NCBI GenBank assembly: GCA_035530275.1
Contig: DATKVC010000019.1
Location: 248,001-312,000, forward strand
Reading direction: 5' to 3'
Length of the DNA: 64,000 bases
DNA from: CAIJMU01 sp035530275
GTDB taxonomy: Bacteria > Spirochaetota > Spirochaetia > Treponematales > Rectinemataceae
The notes under the pieces are model-generated. The model saw only the letters and a list, made by a program, of their open reading frames with translations, was not told the DNA's origin and made no database searches. Below are positions 1 to 8,256 of the stretch, in pieces; the stretch's first letter is position 1; the number at the start of each line of letters is the position of its first letter. Made by a program: the position numbers and the translations under genes.

Positions 1-859
1 AAAGGCGGCGTTCTCGTCCCGCCGCGGCGGCGTCGAGCCCGTCGAGTTCCACGAGGGCAGCATGAAGGATTTCGCGATTCCGAGAGTCCTTTGCCAGGAA
101 ATTGGAACATTCGGGCACGATGTGGCGAAGGAGTCCGAAGGATTCGAGCCGCTCGAGGATCTCCGCGCTCTTTCCCGAAGCGAGAATCTTGAGAAATTCC
201 TCGGTCAGGCGCGAGGTGCTCGCCTCGGCGAGGAGGCCTGCGTCGCGCCGTATCGCCCAGCGCGTTCGTATCGGCACGCCGAAACCCGTCGTGGCGGCGT
301 ATTTCACGCAGCGTATCATGCGCACAGGATCTTCGATAAAAATGCTCTTAAGGGGAATGACCGGCACGATTCGACGCGCCTTCACATGCTTGAAGCCGCC
401 GACATAGTCGACAAGCTGTTCCTGGATGGGATCGTAGTAAAGCGCGTTGCAGGTGAAATCCCGGCGAAGGGCGTCCTCGTCGATCGAGCCGTACTCGTTG
501 CCGACGGTCCCCTTCGCGATGGAACGGAAGGTGGACACCTCGAAGATCTTTGGTCCGGCATAGACATGAACCAACCTGAAGCGACGGCCGATCACCCGCG
601 CGTTGCGGAACACCCGCTTGATCCGCGAGGGTTCGGCGTCGGTGACGATGTCGAAATCCTTCGGCGTTCGCCCCAGCAGAAGGTCCCTGACGGCGCCACC
701 GACGATGAAGGCCTCGTGCCCGTTCTCCCGGAGACGCTCGACTATCCTTCGAGCGTCGAAATCAACCTTCGAGGCATCGATCTCATGTTCTTTGGCGGTA
801 TAGACGAGGGCCCGTGCGACAACCTTGCCGTCATCGGTCTTTCGATAGCGGATCAGCAA
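1..859 (-). CDS. pcnB: PolyA polymerase / tRNA nucleotidyltransferase family protein (3' part outside window)
   Basis: Reading the minus strand from 859, the protein has the class II nucleotidyltransferase signature GGAVRDLLLGRTPKDFDIV (GG...DxD), then a conserved arginine-rich stretch, RDFTCNAL (the RRDFT-type motif) and VDYVGG. These mark the catalytic head of PcnB/CCA-adding enzymes, which add A or CCA to RNA 3' ends. The frame is open to base 1, so the C-terminal RNA-binding part is outside the window; about 286 codons are seen. I chose TTG at 859 because GAGG lies six bases upstream. An in-frame ATG at 898 is the alternative and lacks a good ribosome site. PcnB and CCA-transferase cannot be told apart from this fragment. 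Confidence 0.88.
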   Translation of the reverse strand, partial: MLIRYRKTDDGKVVARALVYTAKEHEIDASKVDFDARRIVERLRENGHEAFIVGGAVRDLLLGRTPKDFDIVTDAEPSRIKRVFRNARVIGRRFRLVHVYAGPKIFEVSTFRSIAKGTVGNEYGSIDEDALRRDFTCNALYYDPIQEQLVDYVGGFKHVKARRIVPVIPLKSIFIEDPVRMIRCVKYAATTGFGVPIRTRWAIRRDAGLLAEASTSRLTEEFLKILASGKSAEILERLESFGLLRHIVPECSNFLAKDSRNREILHAALVELDGLDAAAAGRERRL

Positions 860-1086
860 TGAAAACCTCGAATTCGGACAGTGTATCGGACAAACCATCC
901 CCGCCATCGATGGAAGGCAGGAATCGTTGCGGCCTGGCCGGCTTCGGATTAATCGCGCAACTCACTGGCGCCTATGCCACCCTGCCGGCGGCCGGAAGGA
1001 AAAGACCGAAGCAGGGGCAGTATGTACGCGGAAATTAGCCATGGTCAAGCGACAGGCGCCCACGACCTGGGCTTCGCCCTTCCGCC

Positions 1087-1114
1087 TCAAGATTTGGCGG
1101 TCAGCTGCCGATAA
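1087..1114 (+). promoter_or_regulatory. Sigma-28 (FliA) type flagellar promoter
   Basis: TCAAGATT (1087-1094), a 12-base spacer, then GCCGATAA (1107-1114). The -10 half is an exact match to the enteric FliA consensus GCCGATAA and the -35 half resembles TAAAGTTT. It lies on the correct strand upstream of the flagellin gene, but about 320 bases from its start codon, so the transcript would have a long leader. Confidence 0.7.
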
Positions 1115-1247
1115 GAGAGGTACGGGTGGTGTCTGTGGACCGTAAGGCCCGCTCCATCGCCCGAAAGGAGGCGAAAGGGAAGGATGACCTTCCGAGACGT
1201 CGTTCCACGATCGACGTCGAGGAGTCGCTCGTCGACAATGATCGACG

Positions 1248-1266
1248 CGTCGGCCATCGGCCGACG
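1248..1266 (+). other. Hairpin in the flagellin 5' leader
   Basis: CGTCGGCC-ATC-GGCCGACG is a perfect 8-bp inverted repeat in the predicted untranslated leader of the first flagellin. It could stabilise or control the mRNA. There is no T-run, so it does not look like a terminator. Confidence 0.45.
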
Positions 1267-1433
1267 AAGGCAAGGTTTTCCGCCGATCGCACGGGCAATC
1301 GGCATCGCGTCCGCGCAAGGGCCAGGCTTGGCCGCAGCGGATGGAGACGGAACGGGGCAAGGACGCACCGGAACCGTCGATCCGGGATCTGGAAAGATCG
1401 CGGATTTTATACGATCATCCAAGGAGGATGAAC

Positions 1434-2294
1434 ATGGTCATCAATCACAACCTGAGCGCAATGTTCGCGAACCGCGCACTCGGCATCACCAATCAGGAAA
1501 CCGAGAAGAGCATGGAGAAATTGTCCTCCGGCCAGCGGATCAACCGCGCCGGCGACGACGCCTCCGGCCTCGCCGTTTCCGAGAAGATGCGCTCCCAGAT
1601 CCGCGGTCTCAATCAGGCCTCCAAGAACGCCGCGAACGGTATTTCCTTCATTCAGACCACGGAAGGCTACCTCCAGGAGTCCCAGGACATCCTCCAGCGC
1701 GTCCGCGAACTCGCCGTCCAGTCCTCCAACGGCATCTACACCTCCGAGGATCGCATGCAGATCCAGGTCGAGGTCAGCCAGCTCGTCGACGAGATCGATC
1801 GCATCGCCTCCCACGCCCAGTTCAACGGCATGAACATGCTTACCGGCCGCTTCGCGCGGGCGGGCGGCAGCAATGTCGTCACCGGTTCGATGTGGTTCCA
1901 CATCGGCGCCAACATGGACCAGCGCACCCGCGTCTATGTCGGCACGATGACCGCTGCCGGCCTCGGGGTCCGCAATGTAGGCGATAACTCCATCATCAGC
2001 CTCGCGACCCCCGACAGCGCCAATCGCTCGATCGGCACCATCGACGAGGCCCTCAAGAAGGTGTCCAAGCAGCGCGCCGACCTTGGCGCCTACCAGAACC
2101 GACTCGAGCACGCGATCAAGGGCATCGACGTCGGCGCCGAGAACATGCAGGCAGCCGAGAGCCGGATCCGCGACACCGACATGGCCAGCGAAATGGTCAC
2201 CTACACCAAGGATCGTATCCTTTCCCAGGCCGGCGGAGCCATGCTCGCCCAGGCCAACCAGAGGACACAGTCGGTCTTGCAGCTTCTCCAGTAA
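1434..2294 (+). CDS. flaB: Flagellin, FlaB-type core filament protein
   Basis: A 286-residue flagellin made only of the conserved N- and C-terminal D0/D1 coiled-coil regions, which is the usual length for spirochaetal FlaB. The N-terminus MVINHNLSAMFANR and the SSGQRINRAGDDASGLAVSEK and C-terminal QAGGAMLAQAN stretches are family hallmarks. It forms the core of the periplasmic flagellar filament. AAGGAGG (1421-1427) lies six bases before ATG 1434; the ATG at 1428 abuts the ribosome site and is less likely. A second flagellin follows after about 315 bases. Transcription is probably from the sigma-28 promoter at 1087-1114. Confidence 0.96.
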   Translation: MVINHNLSAMFANRALGITNQETEKSMEKLSSGQRINRAGDDASGLAVSEKMRSQIRGLNQASKNAANGISFIQTTEGYLQESQDILQRVRELAVQSSNGIYTSEDRMQIQVEVSQLVDEIDRIASHAQFNGMNMLTGRFARAGGSNVVTGSMWFHIGANMDQRTRVYVGTMTAAGLGVRNVGDNSIISLATPDSANRSIGTIDEALKKVSKQRADLGAYQNRLEHAIKGIDVGAENMQAAESRIRDTDMASEMVTYTKDRILSQAGGAMLAQANQRTQSVLQLLQ

Positions 2295-2350
2295 GGCAGT
2301 ATCATTCCGATACGGGGTTCTCTTTTGGGGGCCCCGTACGCCATCAATCG

Positions 2351-2387
2351 AGGCGGCGTGATCGAAAGGTCATGCCGCCTGCAGCCT
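2351..2387 (+). terminator. Hairpin terminator after the first flagellin
   Basis: AGGCGGCGTGA (2351-2361) pairs with TCATGCCGCCT (2370-2380), an 11-bp stem with one G-T pair and an 8-base loop, followed by a short CCTTTCC stretch. A second weaker hairpin (TACGGGG/CCCCGTA, 2311-2338) lies just upstream. The U-run is poor, so termination may be partial. Confidence 0.5.
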
Positions 2388-2597
2388 TTCCTGCGAATAT
2401 CACGAAGGCCACGGTCTTCGCGGGATCTTTGAAAAATACCCTCCCGCGCGCATTGGCAAAGAGGGCGCCCGTCAGAAGGGGCGCGCTCCTCGCCGCACGG
2501 GGACGAACGGAATGGAGACGGCGCGATTTAGTCTCCACCCCGCTCAGCGTGCGCGCAAGGACGCGGACGGCACGGATTGCCGCTGCGATACATCCTC
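2388..2597. other. Intergenic stretch between the two flagellins
   Basis: About 210 bases between the hairpin and the ribosome site of the second flagellin. I see no gene. Unlike the first flagellin, I could not find a GCCGATAA-type sigma-28 box here, so the second gene may depend on read-through or on a promoter I do not recognise. Confidence 0.4.
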
Positions 2598-2609
2598 AAG
2601 GAGGGTCAC

Positions 2610-3464
2610 ATGGTCATAAACCACAACATGAGCGCGGTCTTCGCCAACAACCAGCTCGCCATTACGCAGGGCAACCTGTCCAAAGACATCGAGAGGCTTT
2701 CGTCCGGTCAGCGCATCAACCGCGCCTCCGACGACGCTTCCGGCTTCGCGGTTTCCGAAAAGCTTCGCAGCCAGATTCGCGGCCTCAACCAGGCGCAGAA
2801 AAACGTAGAAAACGGCGTTTCCTTCATCCAGACTACCGAAGGATATCTCGGCGAGACGCAGGACATCCTTCAGCGCATGCGCGAACTCGCGGTCCAGTCC
2901 TCCAACGGCATTTACACCTCCGAGGATCGTATGCAGATCCAGGTGGAAGTCAGCCAGCTCGTCGACGAGGTCAACCGCATCGCTTCCCACGCGCAGTTCA
3001 ACGGGATGAATATTCTCACCGGAGCCTTCGCGAAGAATTCCGCCGTCAACAAGACGATGACCATCCAGGTCGGCGCCAACATGGACCAGTACAAGACGGT
3101 TTTCATCGGCACCATGACCGCTCAGGCCCTCGGACTCACCGGAGCGCAGGGTGCGGCGGGCATGATTACGATGTCGAGCCCCCAGGGCGCGAATTCCGCC
3201 ATTGGGACCCTCGATGCCGCCCTCAAGATGGTTTCGAAGCAGCGGGCCGACCTCGGCGCCTACCAGAACCGCTTCGAATCCGCGGCCAAGGGCATCGCCG
3301 TCGCTTCCGAGAACATGCAGGCTGCCGAAAGCCGAATCCGCGACACCGACATGGCGAGCCAGATGGTCGATTACACCAAGAACCGCATCCTGGCCCAGGC
3401 CGGCGGTGCGATGCTTGCGCAGGCGAATACGAGCTCGAACAACGTTATGCAGCTCTTGGGCTAA
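2610..3464 (+). CDS. flaB: Flagellin, FlaB-type core filament protein (second copy)
   Basis: A 284-residue flagellin closely related to the preceding one over the N-terminal 140 residues and the last 90. They differ mainly in the short centre (around residues 140-190). It begins MVINHNMSAVFANNQLAI and ends with the QAGGAMLAQAN region. AAGGAGG (2598-2604) precedes ATG 2610 by five bases. Multiple FlaB paralogs that co-assemble in the filament core are normal in spirochaetes. The gene is followed by a short perfect hairpin and then a strong terminator at 3565-3597. Confidence 0.96.
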   Translation: MVINHNMSAVFANNQLAITQGNLSKDIERLSSGQRINRASDDASGFAVSEKLRSQIRGLNQAQKNVENGVSFIQTTEGYLGETQDILQRMRELAVQSSNGIYTSEDRMQIQVEVSQLVDEVNRIASHAQFNGMNILTGAFAKNSAVNKTMTIQVGANMDQYKTVFIGTMTAQALGLTGAQGAAGMITMSSPQGANSAIGTLDAALKMVSKQRADLGAYQNRFESAAKGIAVASENMQAAESRIRDTDMASQMVDYTKNRILAQAGGAMLAQANTSSNNVMQLLG

Positions 3465-3480
3465 CGTGAATCCGTTCACG
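3465..3480 (+). other. Perfect hairpin directly after flagellin stop
   Basis: CGTGAA-TCCG-TTCACG begins on the base after the stop codon. There is no U-run, so it is more likely an mRNA 3'-end or stability element than a terminator. Confidence 0.4.
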
Positions 3481-3564
3481 TCGGCACGGCGACCTTGGGT
3501 CGACGGGTCGGCAGGGTAACGAGAGACTTCTGGACGTCATCTCTCGAATTCCCGAAGTATCCCG

Positions 3565-3597
3565 GACGGGGGGGATCGCGCCCCTTCCCGTCTTTTT
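3565..3597 (+). terminator. Rho-independent terminator
   Basis: GACGGG (3565-3570) and GGGG (3571-3574) pair with CCCC (3581-3584) and CCCGTC (3587-3592), followed at once by TTTTT (3593-3597). This should end the flagellin transcript before flaG. Confidence 0.8.
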
Positions 3598-3738
3598 GCA
3601 TATTCCGTGCCGTCCGGCATGGCCGCACGCGCACTATCCTTCCAACAGCGTCTTCGGAGGAAATGGATTTCCTGCACCGTGGACGCCGGCGGAGCAAAGG
3701 GAGATACGCCTCCCCCCTCCGTCTCGTCGGAGGCAACC

Positions 3739-4089
3739 ATGGCTCTCGACTTTTCGTCGATCAATCCTTCCCTCTCCTACCAAGGCGACGGCGCTCACGC
3801 CGCGGCCTTCATGACGGCACTCGCCCAGACTCCGCATGTCACCCTGCCCAAGGCCGACCCGGTCATTCCAAGCGACCTCCAGCAGACCATTCGCGACATG
3901 CAGAAGCTTTCCGACGCCTTCAACACCCATCTCTCCTTTTCGGTCAACCAGAAGCTCGACTCCATCGTGGTCAAGGTGGTAGATTCGCAGACCGATAAAG
4001 TAGTCAGGGAAATCCCGCCCGCGGAACTCCAGCATGTCTACGAAGCGATCCGCGAGACGATCGGCCTGCTCTTCGATCACAAGGCCTGA
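3739..4089 (+). CDS. flaG: FlaG family flagellar protein
   Basis: A 116-residue protein whose C-terminal half (SFSVNQKLDSIVVKVVD, then DKVVREIPPAELQ) is the conserved FlaG core: a short beta unit followed by the IPP motif. FlaG proteins influence filament length and are commonly encoded beside fliD. The start ATG 3739 has GGAGG five bases upstream (3729-3733). Open frame continues upstream but has no flaG-like sequence. It sits 84 bases before fliD and is probably co-transcribed with it. Confidence 0.87.
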   Translation: MALDFSSINPSLSYQGDGAHAAAFMTALAQTPHVTLPKADPVIPSDLQQTIRDMQKLSDAFNTHLSFSVNQKLDSIVVKVVDSQTDKVVREIPPAELQHVYEAIRETIGLLFDHKA

Positions 4090-4173
4090 CGCGAGGGGCT
4101 CCTCCAGCCTTGCCCGCGTCGGGCCGGGCTGGTAGAGTCGATCGGCGCAGGGGATATCCCGGGGGGACCGTCG

Positions 4174-6192
4174 TTGTCTGACTTTTCGATCCCAGGGGTA
4201 GGCACCCAGGACAAGTACGGGACCGACAAGCTCATCGCTGGTCTCATGAAGATCGAGCAGGTTCCGCGCGACCGCGCCCAGAAACAGCTCGACAGCTTCC
4301 AAAAGCAGAAATCCGTCTGGCTCGACCTGACCCAGCAGACCTCGAGCCTCAGGGACAGCGCGCGCAATCTCTATTCGTTCCGCAATCCCTTCAGCGACCG
4401 AATCGCCGCCAGTTCCGACGAAACTGTCCTCACGGCCACGGCCACCCGCGAGGCCCTCGAGCAGAGCCGGAAGGTCACCGTCGAAAAGATAGCCTCGGCC
4501 GATCGATTCCTCTCCTCGAACCTCGCGCCGGACTACAAGGTGCCCAAGGGCGACTACAAATTCGGCATCGGCGACAGCACGATCGAGCTTAGCTTCCTGG
4601 GAGGGAGCCTCCAGGACTTTGCCGACGCGGTTACGCGAAAGGGAAGGGACATCCTGCGAGCCTCCCTCGTCCCCGTCACGCCCGATACCCGCGCCCTTGT
4701 CATCGAAAGCCTCAAGACGGGCGAGAAAAACCGCCTTTCCTTCGCCGGCGACGCGGAGGCCCTCGCGGTCGCGACGGGCCTGGTCGACAGGGCCTCGACG
4801 AAGGCCCAGAGCCTCGACCCCTCCCAGCCCCTCGCCTGGACGAAGGCCCTCGACCCCGCGGCCGTCCACGCCTCCAAGGGAAGCCTCGCCGTGGACCCGG
4901 GCGGGGAGGCGAAGCTCGCCCTCGCCGCCGACGCTCCTACCCAAGGCCTCGTCCTCGAAATCAGCTACCGCCTGACAAAGGAAGCCACGCCGCCGCCGCC
5001 CACCCCGCCGCCCGGGCCGAACATCCCCCCGTCGGGGAGCGTCACCTTCCAGGGCATCACCGTGCAGGGCGCTCCCTCCGAAACAGGGCTCTCTCCCTGG
5101 ACCCCTCCGTCTGTTCCGCCGAAGGTCGACGACAGCCACATGCTCTTCGCCCTCGCCGCCAACGGCGGATCTGTCGGCCTCCCCGCCCTCGCAGACTCGA
5201 GCGATGCCCGCACCATCAAGATCGAACTCGGCTCCCTGATGCCGGACATAGCGGCCCTGGGTATTCGCGACGGGGATAGCTCGCGCCACCTGGAGATTCT
5301 CTCGGCCCGCGTCTACGACCCGAAGGAGACGGGGGGCTTCGTGCCCAAGCACCCCGTTTCCACCGCGGGCGACTCCCTCATCTCGGTGGACGGAGTCGAA
5401 ATCAGACGCGACAGCAACGCGATCAAGGACGTCATACCGGGCGTCACCCTCAACCTGGTCGACACCTCGGACAAGCCGGTCAAGGTCGACGTGCAGCCCG
5501 ATCGCAAGTCGGCCAAGGACGCGATCATCAACATGGTGGGCACCTACAACAAGCTGATGGGCTGGCTCAACATCCTCACGCGGAGCGATCCCTCCATCAT
5601 CGAGCAGCTCGACTATTTCACGGACGCGGAAAAGAAGCTCGCCAATGATCGTCTCGGCATCTACCAGGGCGACTCCACCCTTTCGGTGTTCCGCAACGGG
5701 CTCCAATCGGCGATGATGAATCCCCATCAGACGCGGCCGGGCGATTCCATCGTCCTCCTCTCGCAGGTCGGCATCGCCACCGACACCCGGAGGCCGGGGG
5801 CCTCCGGCGGCGTCGACGCCTCGAGGCTCCGCGGCTATCTGGAAATCGATGAGCAGTCCCTCGACAAGGCCCTCGCCTCGCATTTCGACGAGGTGAGGGA
5901 CCTTTTCGGCTACGCCACCAACAATGACTTCATCGTGAATTCCGGCGTCGCCTGGGCACTCGATGCGGCAGCCCAGCCCTATGTCGCGATCGGCGGCATC
6001 TTCTCGACGCGGAGCCAGACCCTCGACAGCCAGATTTCGAGCGAGAAGCAGACCATCGCGGACCTCAACGTGGCACTGACCGCCAAGCAGGACGAACTCA
6101 AGCAGAAATACGGCATGATGGAAGGCGCTCTCAACAGCATGCAAAGCACATCCAACGCCCTCGACAACTTCAGCAAGAACGGCGGCGGCTGA
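4174..6192 (+). CDS. fliD: Flagellar hook-associated protein 2 (filament cap) FliD
   Basis: A 672-residue FliD, the cap that promotes flagellin folding at the filament tip. The N-terminus SDFSIPGVGTQDKYGTDKLI and the repeated D0/D1 patterns fit the family. Spirochaetal FliD proteins are of this length. A Pro-rich linker lies near residues 270-290 and a C-terminal coiled coil near residues 610-650. The start is TTG 4174, preceded by a G-rich ribosome site (GGGGGGA, 4161-4167); no ATG is nearby in frame. The gene starts a run with the following unknown protein and the PilZ gene. Confidence 0.93.
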   Translation: MSDFSIPGVGTQDKYGTDKLIAGLMKIEQVPRDRAQKQLDSFQKQKSVWLDLTQQTSSLRDSARNLYSFRNPFSDRIAASSDETVLTATATREALEQSRKVTVEKIASADRFLSSNLAPDYKVPKGDYKFGIGDSTIELSFLGGSLQDFADAVTRKGRDILRASLVPVTPDTRALVIESLKTGEKNRLSFAGDAEALAVATGLVDRASTKAQSLDPSQPLAWTKALDPAAVHASKGSLAVDPGGEAKLALAADAPTQGLVLEISYRLTKEATPPPPTPPPGPNIPPSGSVTFQGITVQGAPSETGLSPWTPPSVPPKVDDSHMLFALAANGGSVGLPALADSSDARTIKIELGSLMPDIAALGIRDGDSSRHLEILSARVYDPKETGGFVPKHPVSTAGDSLISVDGVEIRRDSNAIKDVIPGVTLNLVDTSDKPVKVDVQPDRKSAKDAIINMVGTYNKLMGWLNILTRSDPSIIEQLDYFTDAEKKLANDRLGIYQGDSTLSVFRNGLQSAMMNPHQTRPGDSIVLLSQVGIATDTRRPGASGGVDASRLRGYLEIDEQSLDKALASHFDEVRDLFGYATNNDFIVNSGVAWALDAAAQPYVAIGGIFSTRSQTLDSQISSEKQTIADLNVALTAKQDELKQKYGMMEGALNSMQSTSNALDNFSKNGGG

Positions 6193-6214
6193 CGGCCGAT
6201 CATGAAAGGATAGC

Positions 6215-7093
6215 ATGGTGAAAATTCTCGTGAACGACGAAGACATCGATGTCGCAGCCTCGGAAGGCGACAACATAGGGGAACTCCTGTCGAGGGCCGA
6301 CGCCCTCCTCGAAAAGGCGGGGGCTGTCATCGTCGCGCTCTCGCTCGATGGACGCAGCATCGGGCCGGAGGAACTCGCCGAGCTCGGATCGCGACCCGCC
6401 TCCGAGGCTACCCGTCTCGACATCGTCGCCGAATCCTCGACGGATTATCGCGCCCGCGCCGTCGACATCCTCCTCGGCATCCTCGCCGAGGCGGCGCCCT
6501 TCCCCGACGAGGCGAAACGACTCAGGCTCCGCGAGTCGCTGTCCAGCCTCTCGGAAGGCCTCGGGGGACTCTTCCCCGCGGACGAGCTTTCCTTCATCCG
6601 CGGGCTCGAGGAGGTCGCGGCCGAGGAGGCTGTCCGCGACACGTCGAGCGACGCGCGCCTCGCCGAGCGGATCGCCGGCCTCGACAGCCTCTTTCGCGAA
6701 AGGCTCGCCGAGTTGCGCGACCCTGTGGCCGAGTTTCGTCGTGCCTCCGGCGTGTACCGCGGCGCGGCGGAGGAATTGCGCGAACTCCCGGTATGGCTCC
6801 AGACAGGCAAGGAGCGCCAGGCGATGCAGGCCGTCCTCGTCTTCGTGGAGCTCTTCGACAAGATAATCAGGCTCATGCCCCTGTTGGGAAGGCTCGGCGT
6901 CGACGCCTCGGCGATTCGCGTGGAGGGCCTCGAGCTCCCCGCGTTCTATTCGTCCTTCAACGACGTGTTGAAAGAGCTCTCGAAGGCCATCGAGGATCAT
7001 GACTCCGTCCTTATCGGGGACCTTTCCGAATACGAGGTCGCGCCGCGGATGGAAGGGCTCTTCGCCGCGATAGGCGGGGCCCTACCCTCATGA
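6215..7093 (+). CDS. Conserved hypothetical protein downstream of fliD
   Basis: A 292-residue, Glu/Leu-rich and probably all-helical cytoplasmic protein with no signal peptide or membrane segment. I do not recognise a named domain. It lies 22 bases after fliD, and its stop overlaps the start of the PilZ gene (ATGA at 7090-7093). The context therefore suggests a flagellar accessory role such as a chaperone or export factor; that is inference only. The start ATG 6215 has AAAGGATAGC upstream. I recall a gene in the same position in Treponema pallidum but cannot verify homology. Confidence 0.75.
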   Translation: MVKILVNDEDIDVAASEGDNIGELLSRADALLEKAGAVIVALSLDGRSIGPEELAELGSRPASEATRLDIVAESSTDYRARAVDILLGILAEAAPFPDEAKRLRLRESLSSLSEGLGGLFPADELSFIRGLEEVAAEEAVRDTSSDARLAERIAGLDSLFRERLAELRDPVAEFRRASGVYRGAAEELRELPVWLQTGKERQAMQAVLVFVELFDKIIRLMPLLGRLGVDASAIRVEGLELPAFYSSFNDVLKELSKAIEDHDSVLIGDLSEYEVAPRMEGLFAAIGGALPS

Positions 7094-8181
7094 CGCCCAT
7101 CCTTCAGATCGGCAACCCGAGCACCTTTTGGTCCCAGGGCGGCGGGAGCGACAGCAATGCCAATTGGTGGATTTGGGTAATCGCCATCGTTCTGATCCTG
7201 GCCATCGTCATCGCCGTGGGCCGGTCAGCCCGCGGAGCGCCGCGTCCGAAGAGCAATTTCAGCAAGAGGGACTGGAGGAGGGGAGCCCGTTCCTTCGGCC
7301 TCGCGGAGGAGGAACTGCGTTTCCTCGAGACCTTCGCCCGAAACGCCGGTATCGGCAATCCCGACGCGACCTTGCGGAACAAGACCAAGCTCGAGACCTT
7401 CTTCAAGGATGTCTACCGGAGCATCGAGAAGAACTCCGAGTCCGAATCGGACGCCGAGGACAAGAAGGCCATGCTCTTTCAGATCCGCGAGCGTCTCGCG
7501 AGACAGGCGGCCCAGGGAACCCCCGTTCACAGCACGCGGCAACTAGGAAGGAATGTCCCCATTTCCTTCATTACACCGAACGAAGAGAACTACCCCACCG
7601 TCATCGTGCGATCCGACCAACAGGGACTATTCGTCGAGGCCGTCGTCGATCCCCTCGGCAAGCCGATCCGCTTCCATCGCGGCGCGAAACTCTCCTGCTT
7701 CTTCTACACGAAGGCCCACCAGGGCTACCAGTTCGTCACGAAGGTGGGCGGCTTTCAGACGACGGGAGACCGCACCCTCATGGTCCTCGCGCACAGCGAC
7801 AATGTCACAGCCCTCCCGTCCCGTCAGCACCAGAGGAGGAGCACGCGCGTGCCCTGCGTCTACTATCACGTCGCGGTGGCGGCGAAGGTCGGCAAGGGAA
7901 AGAATGAAACCTCCGCGCGCGTGGAGAATATCAGCTTCCCCGGTATGGTGACCGACCTTTCGGCAGGCGGCGTGGCCATCCAGGCGGCGACCACCTTCCC
8001 GCCCGGCGACTTCCTCAAGGTGGTCCTCGATCCGGGCAGCGGCAATCAATCGGCCTTCGGCAAGGTGATCCGCCTCAACAATCTGCGCGGCTCAGGCGGC
8101 ATCATGCACATCCAGTTCGTAAAACTCTCGAGGAAAAGCCTCAACGCCATCCTTTCGTATGTGCACGGCTATACAGACTGA
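7090..8181 (+). CDS. Membrane-anchored PilZ domain protein (c-di-GMP receptor)
   Basis: A 363-residue protein with one transmembrane helix at about residues 25-45 (WWIWVIAIVLILAIVIAV). A linker region of about 200 residues follows, then a C-terminal PilZ domain. The c-di-GMP-binding signature is visible: RRSTR near residue 248 and DLSAGG near 288. It overlaps the preceding gene by four bases (ATGA), so translation is likely coupled. Location next to fliD and the flagellins suggests a c-di-GMP-responsive motility regulator, like the PilZ proteins of other spirochaetes. Confidence 0.9.
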   Translation: MTPILQIGNPSTFWSQGGGSDSNANWWIWVIAIVLILAIVIAVGRSARGAPRPKSNFSKRDWRRGARSFGLAEEELRFLETFARNAGIGNPDATLRNKTKLETFFKDVYRSIEKNSESESDAEDKKAMLFQIRERLARQAAQGTPVHSTRQLGRNVPISFITPNEENYPTVIVRSDQQGLFVEAVVDPLGKPIRFHRGAKLSCFFYTKAHQGYQFVTKVGGFQTTGDRTLMVLAHSDNVTALPSRQHQRRSTRVPCVYYHVAVAAKVGKGKNETSARVENISFPGMVTDLSAGGVAIQAATTFPPGDFLKVVLDPGSGNQSAFGKVIRLNNLRGSGGIMHIQFVKLSRKSLNAILSYVHGYTD

Positions 8182-8221
8182 CGCCGAGACGATTCCATCG
8201 CATGCTCGAAAGGCCTCCAAC

Positions 8222-8250
8222 TTGACTCCCCCACCCGCCTCCCCTAGTAT
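8222..8250 (+). promoter_or_regulatory. Leaderless-type sigma-70 promoter for the small protein-tsaE-tsaB operon
   Basis: TTGACT (8222-8227), a 17-base spacer and TAGTAT (8245-8250). The -10 ends six bases before ATG 8257, so transcription would start on or next to the start codon. No ribosome site precedes the ATG. Confidence 0.7.
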
Positions 8251-8256
8251 TGTCCC

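Larger units (their letters stand above)
860..1433. other. Long intergenic region between pcnB and the first flagellin
   Basis: This is about 570 bases with no convincing gene. It holds a sigma-28-type promoter (1087-1114) and, downstream, a strong hairpin at 1248-1266 (8-bp stem CGTCGGCC/GGCCGACG, 3-base loop). The part before 1087 has some short complementary stretches (CCCTGC around 980 with GCAGGG around 1012), but I could not match it to a known riboswitch. A 101-codon open frame at 1126-1431 has no start signal and an atypical Arg-rich composition, so it is not called. Confidence 0.5.

Noticed and set aside
62..862. A 266-codon open frame on the plus strand at the left edge
   Set aside because: The opposite strand encodes a clear nucleotidyltransferase (PcnB/CCA) with its catalytic motif. 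The plus-strand translation has no family resemblance.
900..1080. A possible riboswitch upstream of the flagellin
   Set aside because: Some complementary stretches are present, but I could not fit conserved cores of cobalamin, TPP, c-di-GMP or other common riboswitches on either strand.
1126..1431. A possible small gene in the flagellin leader
   Set aside because: It is Arg-rich, starts with a GTG without a ribosome site and overlaps a strong hairpin. It looks like untranslated leader.
3634..6423. A 929-codon open frame on the minus strand opposite fliD
   Set aside because: It mirrors the codon structure of flaG and fliD, which have family motifs, ribosome sites and correct length. The minus-strand protein is Gly/Arg/Glu-rich with no recognisable motif, as expected of a shadow frame in G+C-rich DNA.
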